From assembly GCA_020853095.1 (NCBI GenBank), contig JADYZN010000053.1, positions 1 through 50,522 on the forward strand: a stretch of 50,522 nucleotides of DNA. Reading direction: 5' to 3'. Position numbers and translations under genes: made by a program. Positions 22,397-31,382 of this stretch are shown piece after piece (within the stretch, counting starts at the first letter, position 1; the number at the start of each line of letters is the position of its first letter). The notes below the pieces were generated by a model, which ran no database searches, was not told the origin of the DNA, and saw only the letters and a list, made by a program, of their open reading frames with translations. Origin of the DNA: Phycisphaerales bacterium (GTDB lineage Bacteria > Planctomycetota > Phycisphaerae > Tepidisphaerales > Tepidisphaeraceae).

Positions 22397-23935
22397 ATGA
22401 AACAAAAGTCGGCTGCATCCTGGTGCGGCTTTTGTGCCGCGATGCTGTTGATGGTTGGCCTGTGCGCCGCCTCGACGGCGACGACGACGCGGGCCGCCAC
22501 CTCCCATGTCCCGGCGGTTCGGATCGTGTTGTCCGGGCCGATCGACGACATGCAGTATGATGCGCTGGTTCGACGATTCGACGCCGCCCGCAAGCTGGGG
22601 GCGCAGGTCATCATCCTCCAGATCGACACCTACGGCGGCGCGGTGACGGCCGGCTTGGAAATTTCACATTTTCTCAAGAGCCAGCCCAACCTGCACACCA
22701 TCGCCTACGTCCCCCGCAAAGCCATCTCGGCCGGCGCGATGATCGCCCTGGCGTGCAATGAGCTGGTGATTGGACCCAACGCCACTATCGGCGACGCCGC
22801 CCCCATCGCATTGGCTCCCGGCGGCGGAATGCAAACCCTCGGGGCCGCCGAGCGTGCCAAGGCCGAAAGCCCCGTCATCGAAGATTTCCGCGACAGCGCC
22901 CTGCACAACGGCTATGCGCCGCTGCTGGCCGAGGCGATGGTCTCGGTGGGCATCGAGGTCTACTGGATCGAAAACAAACAGGGTGAAAAACGATTCGTGG
23001 ATGGACCCACCTATCAACAGTTGACCGCGCAAGGGGATTGGCGGCCGGTTCAGGGCGTGCGCAACCCGATTGACGGCCCCGAATCCCTGTTGACGGTCCA
23101 CAGCGGCCTGGCGGTCCAACTTGGACTGGCCAAAGAGATCGTCGATTCCGCCAATCAACTGACGGACCAGCGCGGCTACAACCTGCTGCGAACGCTGGAG
23201 CCGGGCGTGGGAGACCGGCTGATCGAATGGCTGGGTGGCGATGTCGTCCGGCTGGTCTTGACGGTCATCTTCTTCATGAGCCTGTACACCGCCCTGCACG
23301 TGCCGGGACATGGGGCGCCCGAAGCGTTCGCGGCCGCGAGCCTGATGATTTTGCTCGGGGTTCCCCTGTTGACCGGCTATGCCCAATGGTGGGAGATCCT
23401 CGCGATCCTCATCGGGCTGGGATTGCTGGCATTTGAAGTCTTCGTCTTTCCGGGGCATTTCGTGTCGGGAATCGTGGGGTTGCTGCTGGCGCTGGGCGGG
23501 TTTTTGATGACCTTCGTCCCCAAGGAACCCGATGGCATGCCGGGCATTCTGCCGGCGTTGGATTCCACCTGGTCGGCCCTGCGGCGAGGATTGCTGGTCA
23601 TCGCCGGCGCCATGGCCGCATCGCTTTTTTTGTGGTTCTGGCTCAATCGCTACCTGCCGAAACTGCCTTATTTTAACCGCTTGATCCTGCAGGATTCGGC
23701 CGGTGGAACGGCCCAGTCGTCCGGCGCGGCCCTCGTGGATTCATGGCCCGGCATCGGCGCCAACGGCCAGGCGTTGACCGATCTTCGCCCCGGCGGCACG
23801 GCCGCTTTCATCGATCCGGCGACCGGCGACACTCGGACGATCGACGTCGTCAGCGACAGCGGTTTTGTGCCCGCCAACAGCCGGCTGGTCATCCTCGAAT
23901 TGCGCGGCGGCTACGCGGTGGTGCGAACGGCCTGA
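22397..23935 (+). CDS. nfeD: NfeD-type membrane serine protease (ClpP-class), long form
   Basis: The 512-residue protein begins with a signal peptide (MKQKSAAS to about residue 35). A ClpP/SppA-like protease domain follows (about 40-230) with ILQIDTYGGAV and the nucleophile serine in RKAISAGAMIALA, with the downstream NATIGDAAP strand. Then come four or five transmembrane helices (about 285-425) and a C-terminal soluble OB-fold NfeD domain. Long NfeD proteins accompany flotillin or stomatin genes and are thought to process or assist them at the membrane. I choose ATG 22397, because a -10-like TACAAT ends 7 bases before it and there is no ribosome binding site, suggesting a leaderless start; ATG 22391 is the alternative. 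First gene of the nfeD-nfeD2-floA operon. Confidence 0.88.
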   Translation: MKQKSAASWCGFCAAMLLMVGLCAASTATTTRAATSHVPAVRIVLSGPIDDMQYDALVRRFDAARKLGAQVIILQIDTYGGAVTAGLEISHFLKSQPNLHTIAYVPRKAISAGAMIALACNELVIGPNATIGDAAPIALAPGGGMQTLGAAERAKAESPVIEDFRDSALHNGYAPLLAEAMVSVGIEVYWIENKQGEKRFVDGPTYQQLTAQGDWRPVQGVRNPIDGPESLLTVHSGLAVQLGLAKEIVDSANQLTDQRGYNLLRTLEPGVGDRLIEWLGGDVVRLVLTVIFFMSLYTALHVPGHGAPEAFAAASLMILLGVPLLTGYAQWWEILAILIGLGLLAFEVFVFPGHFVSGIVGLLLALGGFLMTFVPKEPDGMPGILPALDSTWSALRRGLLVIAGAMAASLFLWFWLNRYLPKLPYFNRLILQDSAGGTAQSSGAALVDSWPGIGANGQALTDLRPGGTAAFIDPATGDTRTIDVVSDSGFVPANSRLVILELRGGYAVVRTA

Positions 23936-23971
23936 AACTTCCGGTTCGATCCGGCGTCCAAAAAGGTGTCG

Positions 23972-24496
23972 ATGGAGATGATGGGACATCCGGGAATTCT
24001 CTTCGCGGTGCTGCTGGTCGGCGGTTTGGCGCTGCTGATCGGCGAATTGCTGCTGCCCACTCACGGGCTTCTGGGGGTGTTGGGGGCGGGGCTGGTCATT
24101 GCGGCCATCGCGGTTTGCTTTACCATCAATCAATGGCTGGGCGTGGCGGTGATGCTGGCGGCGGTGGGCATCGCTCCATTCGCGGCCGGCTGGGCGATGA
24201 AAATCTGGCCCAAGACGCCGCTGGGACGAAAAATGGTGCTGCCGGAGGTGCGGGCCATCCCGCTTCCGCCGGCGGCGCACATCGGCCAGCGTGGAACGAC
24301 GCGCAGCGACCTTCGCCCCACCGGCGAGGTGGATTTTGACGGCCAGCGCGTCGAGGCGGCATCCGAACTGGGCTGGATACCCGCCGGAACCCGTGTCAAA
24401 ATCGTGGCGATCGAAGAAGGGCTGCCGCGCGTGCGGCCGGCCGATCAACAGGAACCTGAACAGACCGAATCAACCCATCAAGGGAGAGTCATATGA
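23972..24496 (+). CDS. NfeD family protein, short form
   Basis: The 174-residue protein has a short N-terminal membrane region with two or three helices (about 8-80, [20 protein letters not shown] and neighbours), then a soluble OB-fold-like domain (about 95-155) with the NfeD pattern [21 protein letters not shown] as far as [22 protein letters not shown]. No protease domain is present. AAAAGG lies about 6 bases before the ATG at 23972. The last codons overlap floA by 4 bases (ATGA), so the products are translated together; partner binding to flotillin is the likely role. Confidence 0.85.
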   Translation: MEMMGHPGILFAVLLVGGLALLIGELLLPTHGLLGVLGAGLVIAAIAVCFTINQWLGVAVMLAAVGIAPFAAGWAMKIWPKTPLGRKMVLPEVRAIPLPPAAHIGQRGTTRSDLRPTGEVDFDGQRVEAASELGWIPAGTRVKIVAIEEGLPRVRPADQQEPEQTESTHQGRVI

Positions 24497-25509
24497 ATCT
24501 GCTTGCGGCGGGAGATGGAATCGTGATCGCGATCGTGCTGGTCGTGCTGATCGTGGTGATCGTGATCGTGGCGCTGATGCTCCAGTTCCTGGGGCTGTAC
24601 GTGCGGGCGCTGGTCAGCGGGGCCCGCGTCAGCATGTTGGAGCTGATCGGCATGAAATTGCGGAAAGTCCCCGCGTCAGTCATCGTCAATTCCCGCATTC
24701 AGGCCACCCGCGCCGGCCTGAACGTCACGCAGACGGAGATGGAATCGCACCTGCTGGCCGGCGGCGACGTGCCGAGGGTCATCACCTCGATGATCGCGGC
24801 GTCCAAGGCGAACATCGATCTGCCCTGGAAGACCGCCACCGCCATCGACCTGGCCGGCCGCGACATCCTCGAAGCCATCCAGACCAGCGTCAATCCCAAG
24901 GTCATCGACGTTCCGTCGGCCGCCATGGGCCGGACGACGATCGACGGCGTTGCGAAAAACGGCATCCAACTGAAAGTCAAAGCCCGCGTGACCGTCCGCA
25001 CGAACATCAAACGGCTCGTCGGCGGCGCCACCGAGGAGACCGTCATCGCCCGCGTCGGCGAAGGGATCGTGACTTCCATCGGCACGGCCAACGATCACAA
25101 GGACGTGCTGGAAAACCCCGACCACATCTCCAAGGCGGTGCTGGCCAAGGGGCTGGACGCCAACACGGCCTTTGAAATTCTCTCCATCGACATCGCCGAC
25201 ATCGACGTGGGAGAAAATATCGGGGCCAAGTTGCAGGCCGATCAGGCCGAGTCGGACAAGCGCCGATTCCAGGCCGAAGCCGAGCAGCGCCGGGCCATGG
25301 CCATCGCCCACGAACAGGAAAACGTCGCCAAGCAGGCCGAAAACCGCGCGGCGGTTGTGTTGGCCGAAGCCGAAGTGCCCCGCGCCATCGCCGAGGCGTT
25401 CCGCAAAGGCAACCTCGGCGTGATGGATTATTACCGCCTTCGCAACGTGCAGGCCGACACCGCCATGCGCGACGCGGTGGCCCAGCCGACCGATGGACCC
25501 AAGGCCTGA
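24493..25509 (+). CDS. floA: flotillin-like protein FloA
   Basis: The 338-residue protein has one N-terminal membrane hairpin (about 8-40), a SPFH/band-7 domain (about 50-230) and a long Ala/Glu/Lys/Arg coiled-coil (about 235-300, [20 protein letters not shown]). This is the FloA (YqfA) family that scaffolds functional membrane microdomains. Signature blocks such as [18 protein letters not shown] and [23 protein letters not shown] are strongly conserved. GGGAGAG lies 6 bases before the ATG, inside the upstream gene. The operon order long nfeD, short nfeD, floA is like yqeZ-yqfA in Bacillus. Confidence 0.95.
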   Translation: MNLLAAGDGIVIAIVLVVLIVVIVIVALMLQFLGLYVRALVSGARVSMLELIGMKLRKVPASVIVNSRIQATRAGLNVTQTEMESHLLAGGDVPRVITSMIAASKANIDLPWKTATAIDLAGRDILEAIQTSVNPKVIDVPSAAMGRTTIDGVAKNGIQLKVKARVTVRTNIKRLVGGATEETVIARVGEGIVTSIGTANDHKDVLENPDHISKAVLAKGLDANTAFEILSIDIADIDVGENIGAKLQADQAESDKRRFQAEAEQRRAMAIAHEQENVAKQAENRAAVVLAEAEVPRAIAEAFRKGNLGVMDYYRLRNVQADTAMRDAVAQPTDGPKA

Positions 25510-25521
25510 TCGGTGTGAATC

Positions 25522-25971
25522 ATGAACACACTGGCCCTGACAATCTTTCTGGCCGAAGGAGGGTGGATCCCGCTGGTGGTGATCGCGGTGGTCTGGCTCA
25601 TCACCGCGGCGGCATCGGCGACGGGAAAAAAAACAAAGCAGCCGCCAAAGCCGCCGATCCAACCAAAGGATCCGGTGGCCCGATTGCAATTCCGCATCAA
25701 TACCGTGCCGCCACCGCGAAAATCCGGCCGTTCAAAAAAACGCCCCGCCGTTGCGCCGCCGCCATTGCCGGCAGAACCAGCCGTTGAGCCGCCGAGCATC
25801 GACCAGTCAGCGCCGCCGGCCGAACCGGTGGCCCGCAGGTCGGTCCCGCAGGCCGTATCGGCCGCTTCCATTCACAACTGGCTGACGCCCAAGACGCTGC
25901 GACAGCAATTCATCATCACCGAATTGTTTCAACCCCCCGTGGCATTGCGCGGCGAAGACCGATCCATGTGA
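25522..25971 (+). CDS. small membrane protein, Pro-rich, of the floA operon
   Basis: The 149-residue protein has one N-terminal transmembrane segment (about 14-33), then a long Pro/Ala/Lys-rich, probably disordered part (about 36-120), and ends in a structured-looking motif (WLTPKTLRQQFIITELFQPP then VALR). The final helix with ELF-PP-ALR resembles the C terminus of small proteins placed after flotillin genes in planctomycetes; this is recollection, not a search. It begins 12 bases after floA. Its last 43 bases overlap the convergent mnmG end. Function unknown; a FloA partner or anchor is plausible from position. Confidence 0.65.
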   Translation: MNTLALTIFLAEGGWIPLVVIAVVWLITAAASATGKKTKQPPKPPIQPKDPVARLQFRINTVPPPRKSGRSKKRPAVAPPPLPAEPAVEPPSIDQSAPPAEPVARRSVPQAVSAASIHNWLTPKTLRQQFIITELFQPPVALRGEDRSM

Positions 25972-27782
25972 ATCGCCAGCACGGTCACATCCGCCGGCGT
26001 GATGCCGCTGATGCGCAGCGCCTGTCCAAGGCTGCGCGGGGTGAATTGCGCGAATTTGACCTTGGCTTCGTTTCGCAGACCCGTCACCGCGGCAAAATCC
26101 AACCCATCGGGAATGCGTTTGTTTTCCAATTGGGCAAAACGCTCGATCTGGCGGTCCTGCCGGGCGATGTATCCTTCATATTTGACTTGAATCTCGATGC
26201 GGCTGGCGATGTCGGGATCAACGGCCGATGCGCCGGGCAATAATGTGCAAAGCCCCGCCCAGTCGGTTTGCGATCGCCGCAGCCATTCCATCGCGTTGAC
26301 GCCATCCATTCGATTTTGACGAAGTAAATCAAACCCCCGTTCCATGGCCGCGCGCATCGCCTCAAACGCGGTCCATCGGGCATCGTCCACCGTGCCCATC
26401 CGCCGGCCGATTTCGGTCAGCCGCAGGTCCGCATTGTCGTTGCGCAGATGCAGTCGATGCTCCGCCCGGCTGGTGAACATGCGATACGGCTCGGTTGGCG
26501 GCTTGGTGACCAGATCGTCGATCATCACGCCGATGTACGCCTGATCCCGCCCCAGCACAAAATCGCACTCTTTCCCGCCGGCGTATTGCGCCGCGTTGAC
26601 CCCCGCCACCAGCCCCTGCGCCGCCGCCTCCTCGTATCCGCTGGTTCCGTTGATCTGGCCGGCCAGAAACAATCCCGCGATCCGCTTGGTTTGCAGCGTG
26701 GCGCGAATCTGCGTCGGCCATACCATGTCGTATTCGACCGCGTAGCCGTATTTCAGAAATTTCACCCGTTCCAAACCCGGAACCAGCCGGACGATCCGCT
26801 CCTGCACATCCGCCGGCAGGCTGGTGCTGACGCCGTTGCAATAGATTTCATCCGTGTCCAACCCTTCGGGTTCAAGAAAGACATGGTGGCTGGTCTTGTC
26901 GGCGAATCGCACCACCTTGTCTTCGATGCTGGGGCAATAGCGCGGCCCCATACTTTGAATCTGCCCGCTGTACATCGGTGCGCGATGCAGATTGTCGCGG
27001 ATGATCTGATGAATCTGTCCGTTGGTCGCCGACAGATGGCACGGAACCTGCGGCAATGGCGGCCGCCATCTGCCGGCCTGTCCATATTCGTTCAAATACG
27101 AAAAAGGCAGCGGATGTTCGTCCCCCCATTGCACTTCAAGGCCGGAATAATCAATCGAATCCCGTTGCAATCTTGGCGGCGTGCCGGTTTTGAGCCGGCC
27201 CAATTCCAGCCCCAGCCGGGTCAAACAACCGGACAACCCCCTGGCCGAACCCTCTCCCACCCGGCCCCCTTCGGTTTTGGTTTCGCCGGTGTGCATCAAC
27301 GCCCGCAAAAACGTCCCCGTGGTCACGATCACCGCCCGGCATCGCACGGTGTTCCCATCGGCCAATGTCACACCCCGCACGGCCGGACGTTCACCTTCCG
27401 TTAAAATCTCCACCACTTCGCCGCTGATCAGGTCCAGATTGGGGCAGTTTGATAGCAGTCGTTGCACCTCGGCCGCATAGCGGTATTTATCCGACTGCGA
27501 ACGCGGCCCCCAGACGGCCGGCCCTTTGCTGCGGTTCAGCATCCGCAACTGAATGGCTGTGTTGTCGGTTGCGATCCCCATCAGCCCCCCCATCGCATCA
27601 ATCTCGCGCACCATCTGCCCCTTGGCCAGCCCACCGATGGATGGATTGCAGGACATTTGAGCGATCCGCGACAGGTCCAGCGTCAACAGCGCCACCGATG
27701 CCCCAAGATGCGCTGACGCCCATGCCGCCTCAGCACCCGCGTGGCCGCCGCCAATGACCAGAATGTCATATTCCTGCTTCAT
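25929..27782 (-). CDS. mnmG: tRNA uridine-5-carboxymethylaminomethyl(34) synthesis enzyme MnmG
   Basis: The 617-residue FAD enzyme, with MnmE, installs the cmnm5 group at U34 of tRNAs reading split codon boxes. FAD binding is at VIGGGHAGAEAAWA; the two GidA signatures GPRSQSDKYRYAAEVQ and the insertion-domain block GTSGYEEAAAQGLVAGVNAA are present; the C-terminal helical domain ends with SGITPADVTVLAIHM. Length is standard. I start at MKQEYDILV (ATG 27782) because the family begins there; a 17-codon upstream extension is open but unlike. No clear ribosome binding site. It follows the GntR gene on the same strand and converges with the floA operon, overlapping by 43 bases. mnmE is not in the window. 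Confidence 0.96.
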   Translation of the reverse strand: MKQEYDILVIGGGHAGAEAAWASAHLGASVALLTLDLSRIAQMSCNPSIGGLAKGQMVREIDAMGGLMGIATDNTAIQLRMLNRSKGPAVWGPRSQSDKYRYAAEVQRLLSNCPNLDLISGEVVEILTEGERPAVRGVTLADGNTVRCRAVIVTTGTFLRALMHTGETKTEGGRVGEGSARGLSGCLTRLGLELGRLKTGTPPRLQRDSIDYSGLEVQWGDEHPLPFSYLNEYGQAGRWRPPLPQVPCHLSATNGQIHQIIRDNLHRAPMYSGQIQSMGPRYCPSIEDKVVRFADKTSHHVFLEPEGLDTDEIYCNGVSTSLPADVQERIVRLVPGLERVKFLKYGYAVEYDMVWPTQIRATLQTKRIAGLFLAGQINGTSGYEEAAAQGLVAGVNAAQYAGGKECDFVLGRDQAYIGVMIDDLVTKPPTEPYRMFTSRAEHRLHLRNDNADLRLTEIGRRMGTVDDARWTAFEAMRAAMERGFDLLRQNRMDGVNAMEWLRRSQTDWAGLCTLLPGASAVDPDIASRIEIQVKYEGYIARQDRQIERFAQLENKRIPDGLDFAAVTGLRNEAKVKFAQFTPRSLGQALRISGITPADVTVLAIHMDRSSPRNATGG

Positions 27783-27837
27783 GCAAGTCGCGGAAATGCT
27801 ATGCCCGCCAAGCCGGCCGGTCCAGCGGACCAAGCAT

Positions 27838-28509
27838 TCAAGCCATGATCGCTGGCCGGCCGCGATAGGTCAGATGCTCGCGTAAGATTGCCTTGGCCGG
27901 TTCGATCTGTCCGCCGGCCAGATGGCTGAGAATTTCGCGGTGATCGCGAAGCGTGACATATCCCTCATTGAGCCAATGTTCCGACCGCACAATCTCATCA
28001 TGGATCATCGGCAACGGCGCACGCTGGTAAATCATCCGCAGCCGCTTGTTGCCGGCGGCCTCCACCAACGATTCGTGAAACCGCCGGTCCGCCTCGCTGA
28101 AACCCAGCGAATAGCCACGTTCCAGAAACCGCTCCAGGTCGTCGCACGCCTGACGAAGCGGCTTGAGGTGCTGGGGCGTGTTTCTTCGAGTCGTCAACAA
28201 AATCTCCATCGCCCCGATCTCGACCACCAGCCGGGTTTGAAGAATTTCACGGATGTCTTCCTCCGACAGCGCCGGAACGAAATAGCCGGTTTGCGGGCCT
28301 TTTTCGATCAGTCCTTCGGCCTCCAGCCTTGCGAACGCCTCGCGCAACGCGGTGCGGTTGACGCCCAGTCGTCTGGCCCAGGCCGGTTCTCCCAGTCGCT
28401 GGCCGGGCGGGATTTTCTGAAGCAACAGCAACCGGCGCAACTCGCGATGGGCCTGTTCCCGCTGGGCCAGGAGCTTTCCACGACTGGTTGACAGGGCGAT
28501 GCGTGGCAT
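27838..28509 (-). CDS. GntR family transcriptional regulator, FadR/FCD subfamily
   Basis: The 223-residue regulator has an N-terminal winged helix-turn-helix (about 18-80: RRLLLLQKIPPGQRLGEPAW, LGVNRTALREAFARLEAEGL) and a C-terminal all-helical FCD domain (about 90-215) with the metal/effector residues in SEADRRFHESLVEAAGN and DHREILSHLAGG. FCD regulators sense small carboxylates and usually repress divergent catabolic genes. The ATG at 28509 lies in a 17-bp palindrome that also covers both divergent -10 boxes, so it likely represses itself and the five-gene operon. The predicted transcription start coincides with its ATG, implying a leaderless message. Confidence 0.92.
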   Translation of the reverse strand: MPRIALSTSRGKLLAQREQAHRELRRLLLLQKIPPGQRLGEPAWARRLGVNRTALREAFARLEAEGLIEKGPQTGYFVPALSEEDIREILQTRLVVEIGAMEILLTTRRNTPQHLKPLRQACDDLERFLERGYSLGFSEADRRFHESLVEAAGNKRLRMIYQRAPLPMIHDEIVRSEHWLNEGYVTLRDHREILSHLAGGQIEPAKAILREHLTYRGRPAIMA

Positions 28510-28516
28510 GTAGACT
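28488..28516 (+). promoter_or_regulatory. promoter of the D-amino-acid/hydroxyacid operon
   Basis: TTGACA (28488-28493), 17 bases, TAGACT (28511-28516). The predicted start near 28523 is only about 6 bases before the ATG at 28529, so the first gene would have almost no leader. The -10 box lies in the left half and centre of the palindrome at 28508-28524. Confidence 0.75.
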
Positions 28517-28524
28517 GTCTACAT
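28508..28524. promoter_or_regulatory. 17-bp palindromic operator, likely for the GntR/FCD regulator
   Basis: ATGTAGAC-T-GTCTACAT is a perfect 8+1+8 palindrome between the two divergent start codons. Size and spacing suit a FadR-type dimer. It overlaps the start codon of the regulator and both -10 boxes, so binding would shut both promoters. Confidence 0.82.
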
Positions 28525-28544
28525 AGATATGCCAATTTTGTCAA
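28516..28544 (-). promoter_or_regulatory. promoter of the GntR/FCD regulator gene
   Basis: On the minus strand TTGACA (28539-28544), 17 bases, TAGACA (28516-28521). The start predicted 7 bases further coincides with the ATG at 28509. The -35 box lies inside the first codons of the divergent gene. Confidence 0.75.
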
Positions 28545-29614
28545 CACCATCGCTGGTCATCGACGCCTCCATCGTGCGTCGGAATCTTGATCGCATGGCC
28601 CGATTTTCCGCACGGCATCGGATCAACATCCGCCCGCACACCAAGACGCACAAGTCACAATTCATCGCCCGGCTGCAACTGGAATCCGGTTGCCGTGGAT
28701 TGACGGTGGCCAAGGTGGGCGAGGGGAAGATCATGGCGGATGTCAGTGATGATTTGTTGCTGGCTTATCCGGCGCTGGACCCGATTCGGGCCAAGGCGGC
28801 GGCGGAACTGGCCGGCGTCGTAACGTTGCGGGTGGCGGTGGATTCGGAATTCGCCGCCCGCGCGCTGTCCGATGCGGCCGGTTCGGCCGGTTCAACGCTG
28901 GGAATGCTTGTCGATCTGGATGTTGGGCTTCATCGCACCGGCGTGCAGTCGCCGCGGTTGGCACTCGAATTGGCGCGGGCGATCTCAAAGCTGCCGAATC
29001 TGCGGCTCGATGGCCTGTTCTGTTATCCGGGCCACGTACAGGACAAACCGGATCGACAGGGCGAATCGTTGAAGAAAGTCGAAGCATTGCTGGAGGAAAC
29101 CCTGGATTTGTGGGGGCGGGATGGGTTGTCGGCAAAGATCGTATCCGGTGGATCAACGCCCAGCGCGCTGCAATCCGATCTCGTTGGGCAATACACCGAA
29201 ATCCGGCCGGGAACGTACGTTTTCAATGACATGAACACCGTGCGGGGCGGGTTTTGCGGGATTGACGATTGCGCGGCGCGGATCATCGCCACGGTGATCT
29301 CGACGGCGGTGCCGGATCAGGTGGTATTGGACAGCGGGAGCAAAACCCTGACCAGCGATCGGCTGATTCACAACCCCGACGCGGGACATGGTTACATCAT
29401 CGAATATCCCGATGCGGTGATCCGCCGGCTCAGCGAGGAACACGCGCAGGTGCAATTCGCGCCCGGCTCGCGCCGGCCGGGGTTGGGCGAGCGGGTGACG
29501 ATCATTCCCAATCACGTCTGCCCGTGCGTCAATCTTCAGGATGAATTGTGGTGGCGTGAATCGGATGGATCGGTGCGGCCGATCCGTGTGGATGCTCGAG
29601 GCAAATTATCATGA
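28529..29614 (+). CDS. D-threonine aldolase/D-serine dehydratase-like PLP enzyme
   Basis: The 361-residue fold-type III PLP protein resembles D-threonine aldolase (D-threonine to glycine and acetaldehyde) and eukaryotic-type D-serine dehydratase. The N terminus has TPSLVID and the PLP-lysine motif RPHTKTHKSQ (K39). The barrel continues with VDLDVGLHRTGV and GLFCYPGHVQ; the C-terminal beta domain has DSGSKTLTSDR and the divalent-metal motif NHVCPCVNL. Length is right. It starts the operon with almost no leader and overlaps the next gene by 4 bases (ATGA). Within this operon a D-beta-hydroxy amino acid is a likely substrate, but aldolase versus dehydratase activity cannot be told by eye. Confidence 0.88.
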   Translation: MPILSTPSLVIDASIVRRNLDRMARFSARHRINIRPHTKTHKSQFIARLQLESGCRGLTVAKVGEGKIMADVSDDLLLAYPALDPIRAKAAAELAGVVTLRVAVDSEFAARALSDAAGSAGSTLGMLVDLDVGLHRTGVQSPRLALELARAISKLPNLRLDGLFCYPGHVQDKPDRQGESLKKVEALLEETLDLWGRDGLSAKIVSGGSTPSALQSDLVGQYTEIRPGTYVFNDMNTVRGGFCGIDDCAARIIATVISTAVPDQVVLDSGSKTLTSDRLIHNPDAGHGYIIEYPDAVIRRLSEEHAQVQFAPGSRRPGLGERVTIIPNHVCPCVNLQDELWWRESDGSVRPIRVDARGKLS

Positions 29615-30531
29615 TGGCGAAGAATTCCAATTCATTGACGGGCGTGTTTCCGGTTTTCTCCACGCCTTTTAACGAAGATGAGTCGCTGGATTTCGCGACG
29701 TTGGAAAAGGAGATTCATTACCTCTTTGACGCCGGCGCCGATGGGATCGTGGCGGCGATGGTATCGGAGGTGTTGCGTCTGGACACCGCGGAACGGCGGG
29801 AACTGGCGGTGATGGCGTGCCGATTCGCGACGGCGCGAAGCAAGCCCGCGATCATCAGCGTGGGCGCTGAATCGACCCGATTGGCCGAGCGGCTGGCGGT
29901 TCATGCGCAGGAGGTCGGCGCGGCCGCGGTGATGGCGATACCGCCGGTGTCGGTGGCGCTGGGCGAGGCGGATCTGCTTGATTATTACCGTCGCATCACG
30001 CGGGCGATTGAACTGCCGGTGATCGTGCAGGATGCCAGCGGATACGTCGGCCGGCCGATGTCGATCGCGCTGCAGGCGAGGATGATGGAGGAATACGGGC
30101 CGGAGCGGATTCAATTCAAGCCCGAAGCCAGCCCCATCGGCCAGCGGCTCAGCGAATTGCGGGATGCGACCGGCGGCCGGGCGCGCATCTTTGAAGGAAC
30201 CGGCGGGATCGCGCTGGTGGACAGCTTCCGCCGCGGCATCGTCGGCACCATGCCGGGAGCGGACCTGATCGACGTGCTGGTGGCGTTGTGGAATGCGTTG
30301 AAAAGCGGCGACACTCGCCGGGCGGACCGGATCGGCCAGCCGCTGGCGGCGATGATCTCGCTTCAGACCAGCCTGGATGCGTTTGTCGCGGTGGAAAAAC
30401 ATCTGCTGGTCCGCCGGGGCGTCTTCAAGAACACCGTCGCGCGCAAGCCGGTGGGGTATCGGCTGGACGATGACACCCGACGCGAGGTGGACCGGTTGGA
30501 TGATCTTCTGCGGGAGACCCTTGGCGCATGA
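29611..30531 (+). CDS. dihydrodipicolinate synthase/N-acetylneuraminate lyase family aldolase
   Basis: The 306-residue TIM-barrel class I aldolase of the DapA/NanA family has the Schiff-base lysine at IQFKPEAS (K170) on strand 6 and the neighbouring tyrosine in DASGYVG (Y145). The early GVFPVFSTPF block is typical. The usual GT(G)-NST phosphate/carboxylate loop is replaced by GAESTRLA, so it is not a standard dihydrodipicolinate synthase; members with such changes cleave or form various 2-keto-acid aldols. It is coupled to both neighbours by 4-base overlaps, so a catabolic aldolase or dehydratase is likelier than lysine synthesis. Confidence 0.87.
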   Translation: MMAKNSNSLTGVFPVFSTPFNEDESLDFATLEKEIHYLFDAGADGIVAAMVSEVLRLDTAERRELAVMACRFATARSKPAIISVGAESTRLAERLAVHAQEVGAAAVMAIPPVSVALGEADLLDYYRRITRAIELPVIVQDASGYVGRPMSIALQARMMEEYGPERIQFKPEASPIGQRLSELRDATGGRARIFEGTGGIALVDSFRRGIVGTMPGADLIDVLVALWNALKSGDTRRADRIGQPLAAMISLQTSLDAFVAVEKHLLVRRGVFKNTVARKPVGYRLDDDTRREVDRLDDLLRETLGA

Positions 30532-31382
30532 TCGTCGACGTCCACAGCCACGCCTGGTTGTTTCCGAAGCATTTCAACGATGACTTTCGCCGCCAGGCCG
30601 CGCGGGCTAAAGCCGGCCGGGAGGTCGATCTGACGGTGCGGTACGAGGATTATCGGCGCGATGCGCCGGACGAAACGACGACGATCGTCTTTGGCGGCAA
30701 GGCCAGATTGTCCGGATTGTGGGTTGAAGACCAATTCATCGCCGATTACGTGTCGCGTGACCCAGGACGGTTGATCGGGTTCATGTCGCTCGACCCCACC
30801 GTGCGGGGGTGGGAGGATGAACTGCGACAAGGGCACCTGGAACTGGGCCTGCGCGGCATCAAGCTGATGCCGATGTATTCGGGATTCGCGCCCGATGACC
30901 GGATGCTCGACCCTTTGTGGGAATACGCCCAGCGACACGATCTGCCGGTATTGCTGCACACCGGCACGACGTTCGTGGCGCAGGCGCCGATCGAATACAC
31001 GCTGCCGCGCCGGCTGGACCGGGTGGCGATCCGATATCCGCAAACACGGATCATCCTGGCGCATCTGTCCCATCCTTATGAAGGGGAATGCGCCGCCGTG
31101 ATCCGCAAGCACCCGAACCTGTTCGCGGATGTCAGCGCCCTGTATTACCGTCCGTTCCAGTTGTATCACGGCCTGATGCTGGTGCAGGAATACGGCATCT
31201 GGGACAAACTGCTGTTCGGGACGGACTATCCGTTCACGACCGTCAACGCCACGATCGAGGGATTGCGCGGCTTGAACAACATGCTGGCCGGAACGGCGAT
31301 GCCCCGGCTGGAGGAAAAGCAGATCGAAAGGCTGATTCTTCGCGACTCGCTGACGCTGCTGGGACTAAAGAGGCCGGCATGA
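30528..31382 (+). CDS. amidohydrolase-2 family (TIM-barrel) metal-dependent hydrolase or decarboxylase
   Basis: The 284-residue protein has the amidohydrolase-2 pattern: DVHSH near the N terminus (H6, H8), KLMPMYSGF, the metal-ligand histidine in VLLHTGTT, the second in ILAHLSHPYEG and the late aspartate in LFGTDYPF. This branch includes ACMSD-type decarboxylases, hydratases and lactonases as well as hydrolases, so the reaction is open. It overlaps both neighbours by ATGA and belongs to the five-gene operon. Complete by length and motifs. Confidence 0.85.
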   Translation: MIVDVHSHAWLFPKHFNDDFRRQAARAKAGREVDLTVRYEDYRRDAPDETTTIVFGGKARLSGLWVEDQFIADYVSRDPGRLIGFMSLDPTVRGWEDELRQGHLELGLRGIKLMPMYSGFAPDDRMLDPLWEYAQRHDLPVLLHTGTTFVAQAPIEYTLPRRLDRVAIRYPQTRIILAHLSHPYEGECAAVIRKHPNLFADVSALYYRPFQLYHGLMLVQEYGIWDKLLFGTDYPFTTVNATIEGLRGLNNMLAGTAMPRLEEKQIERLILRDSLTLLGLKRPA

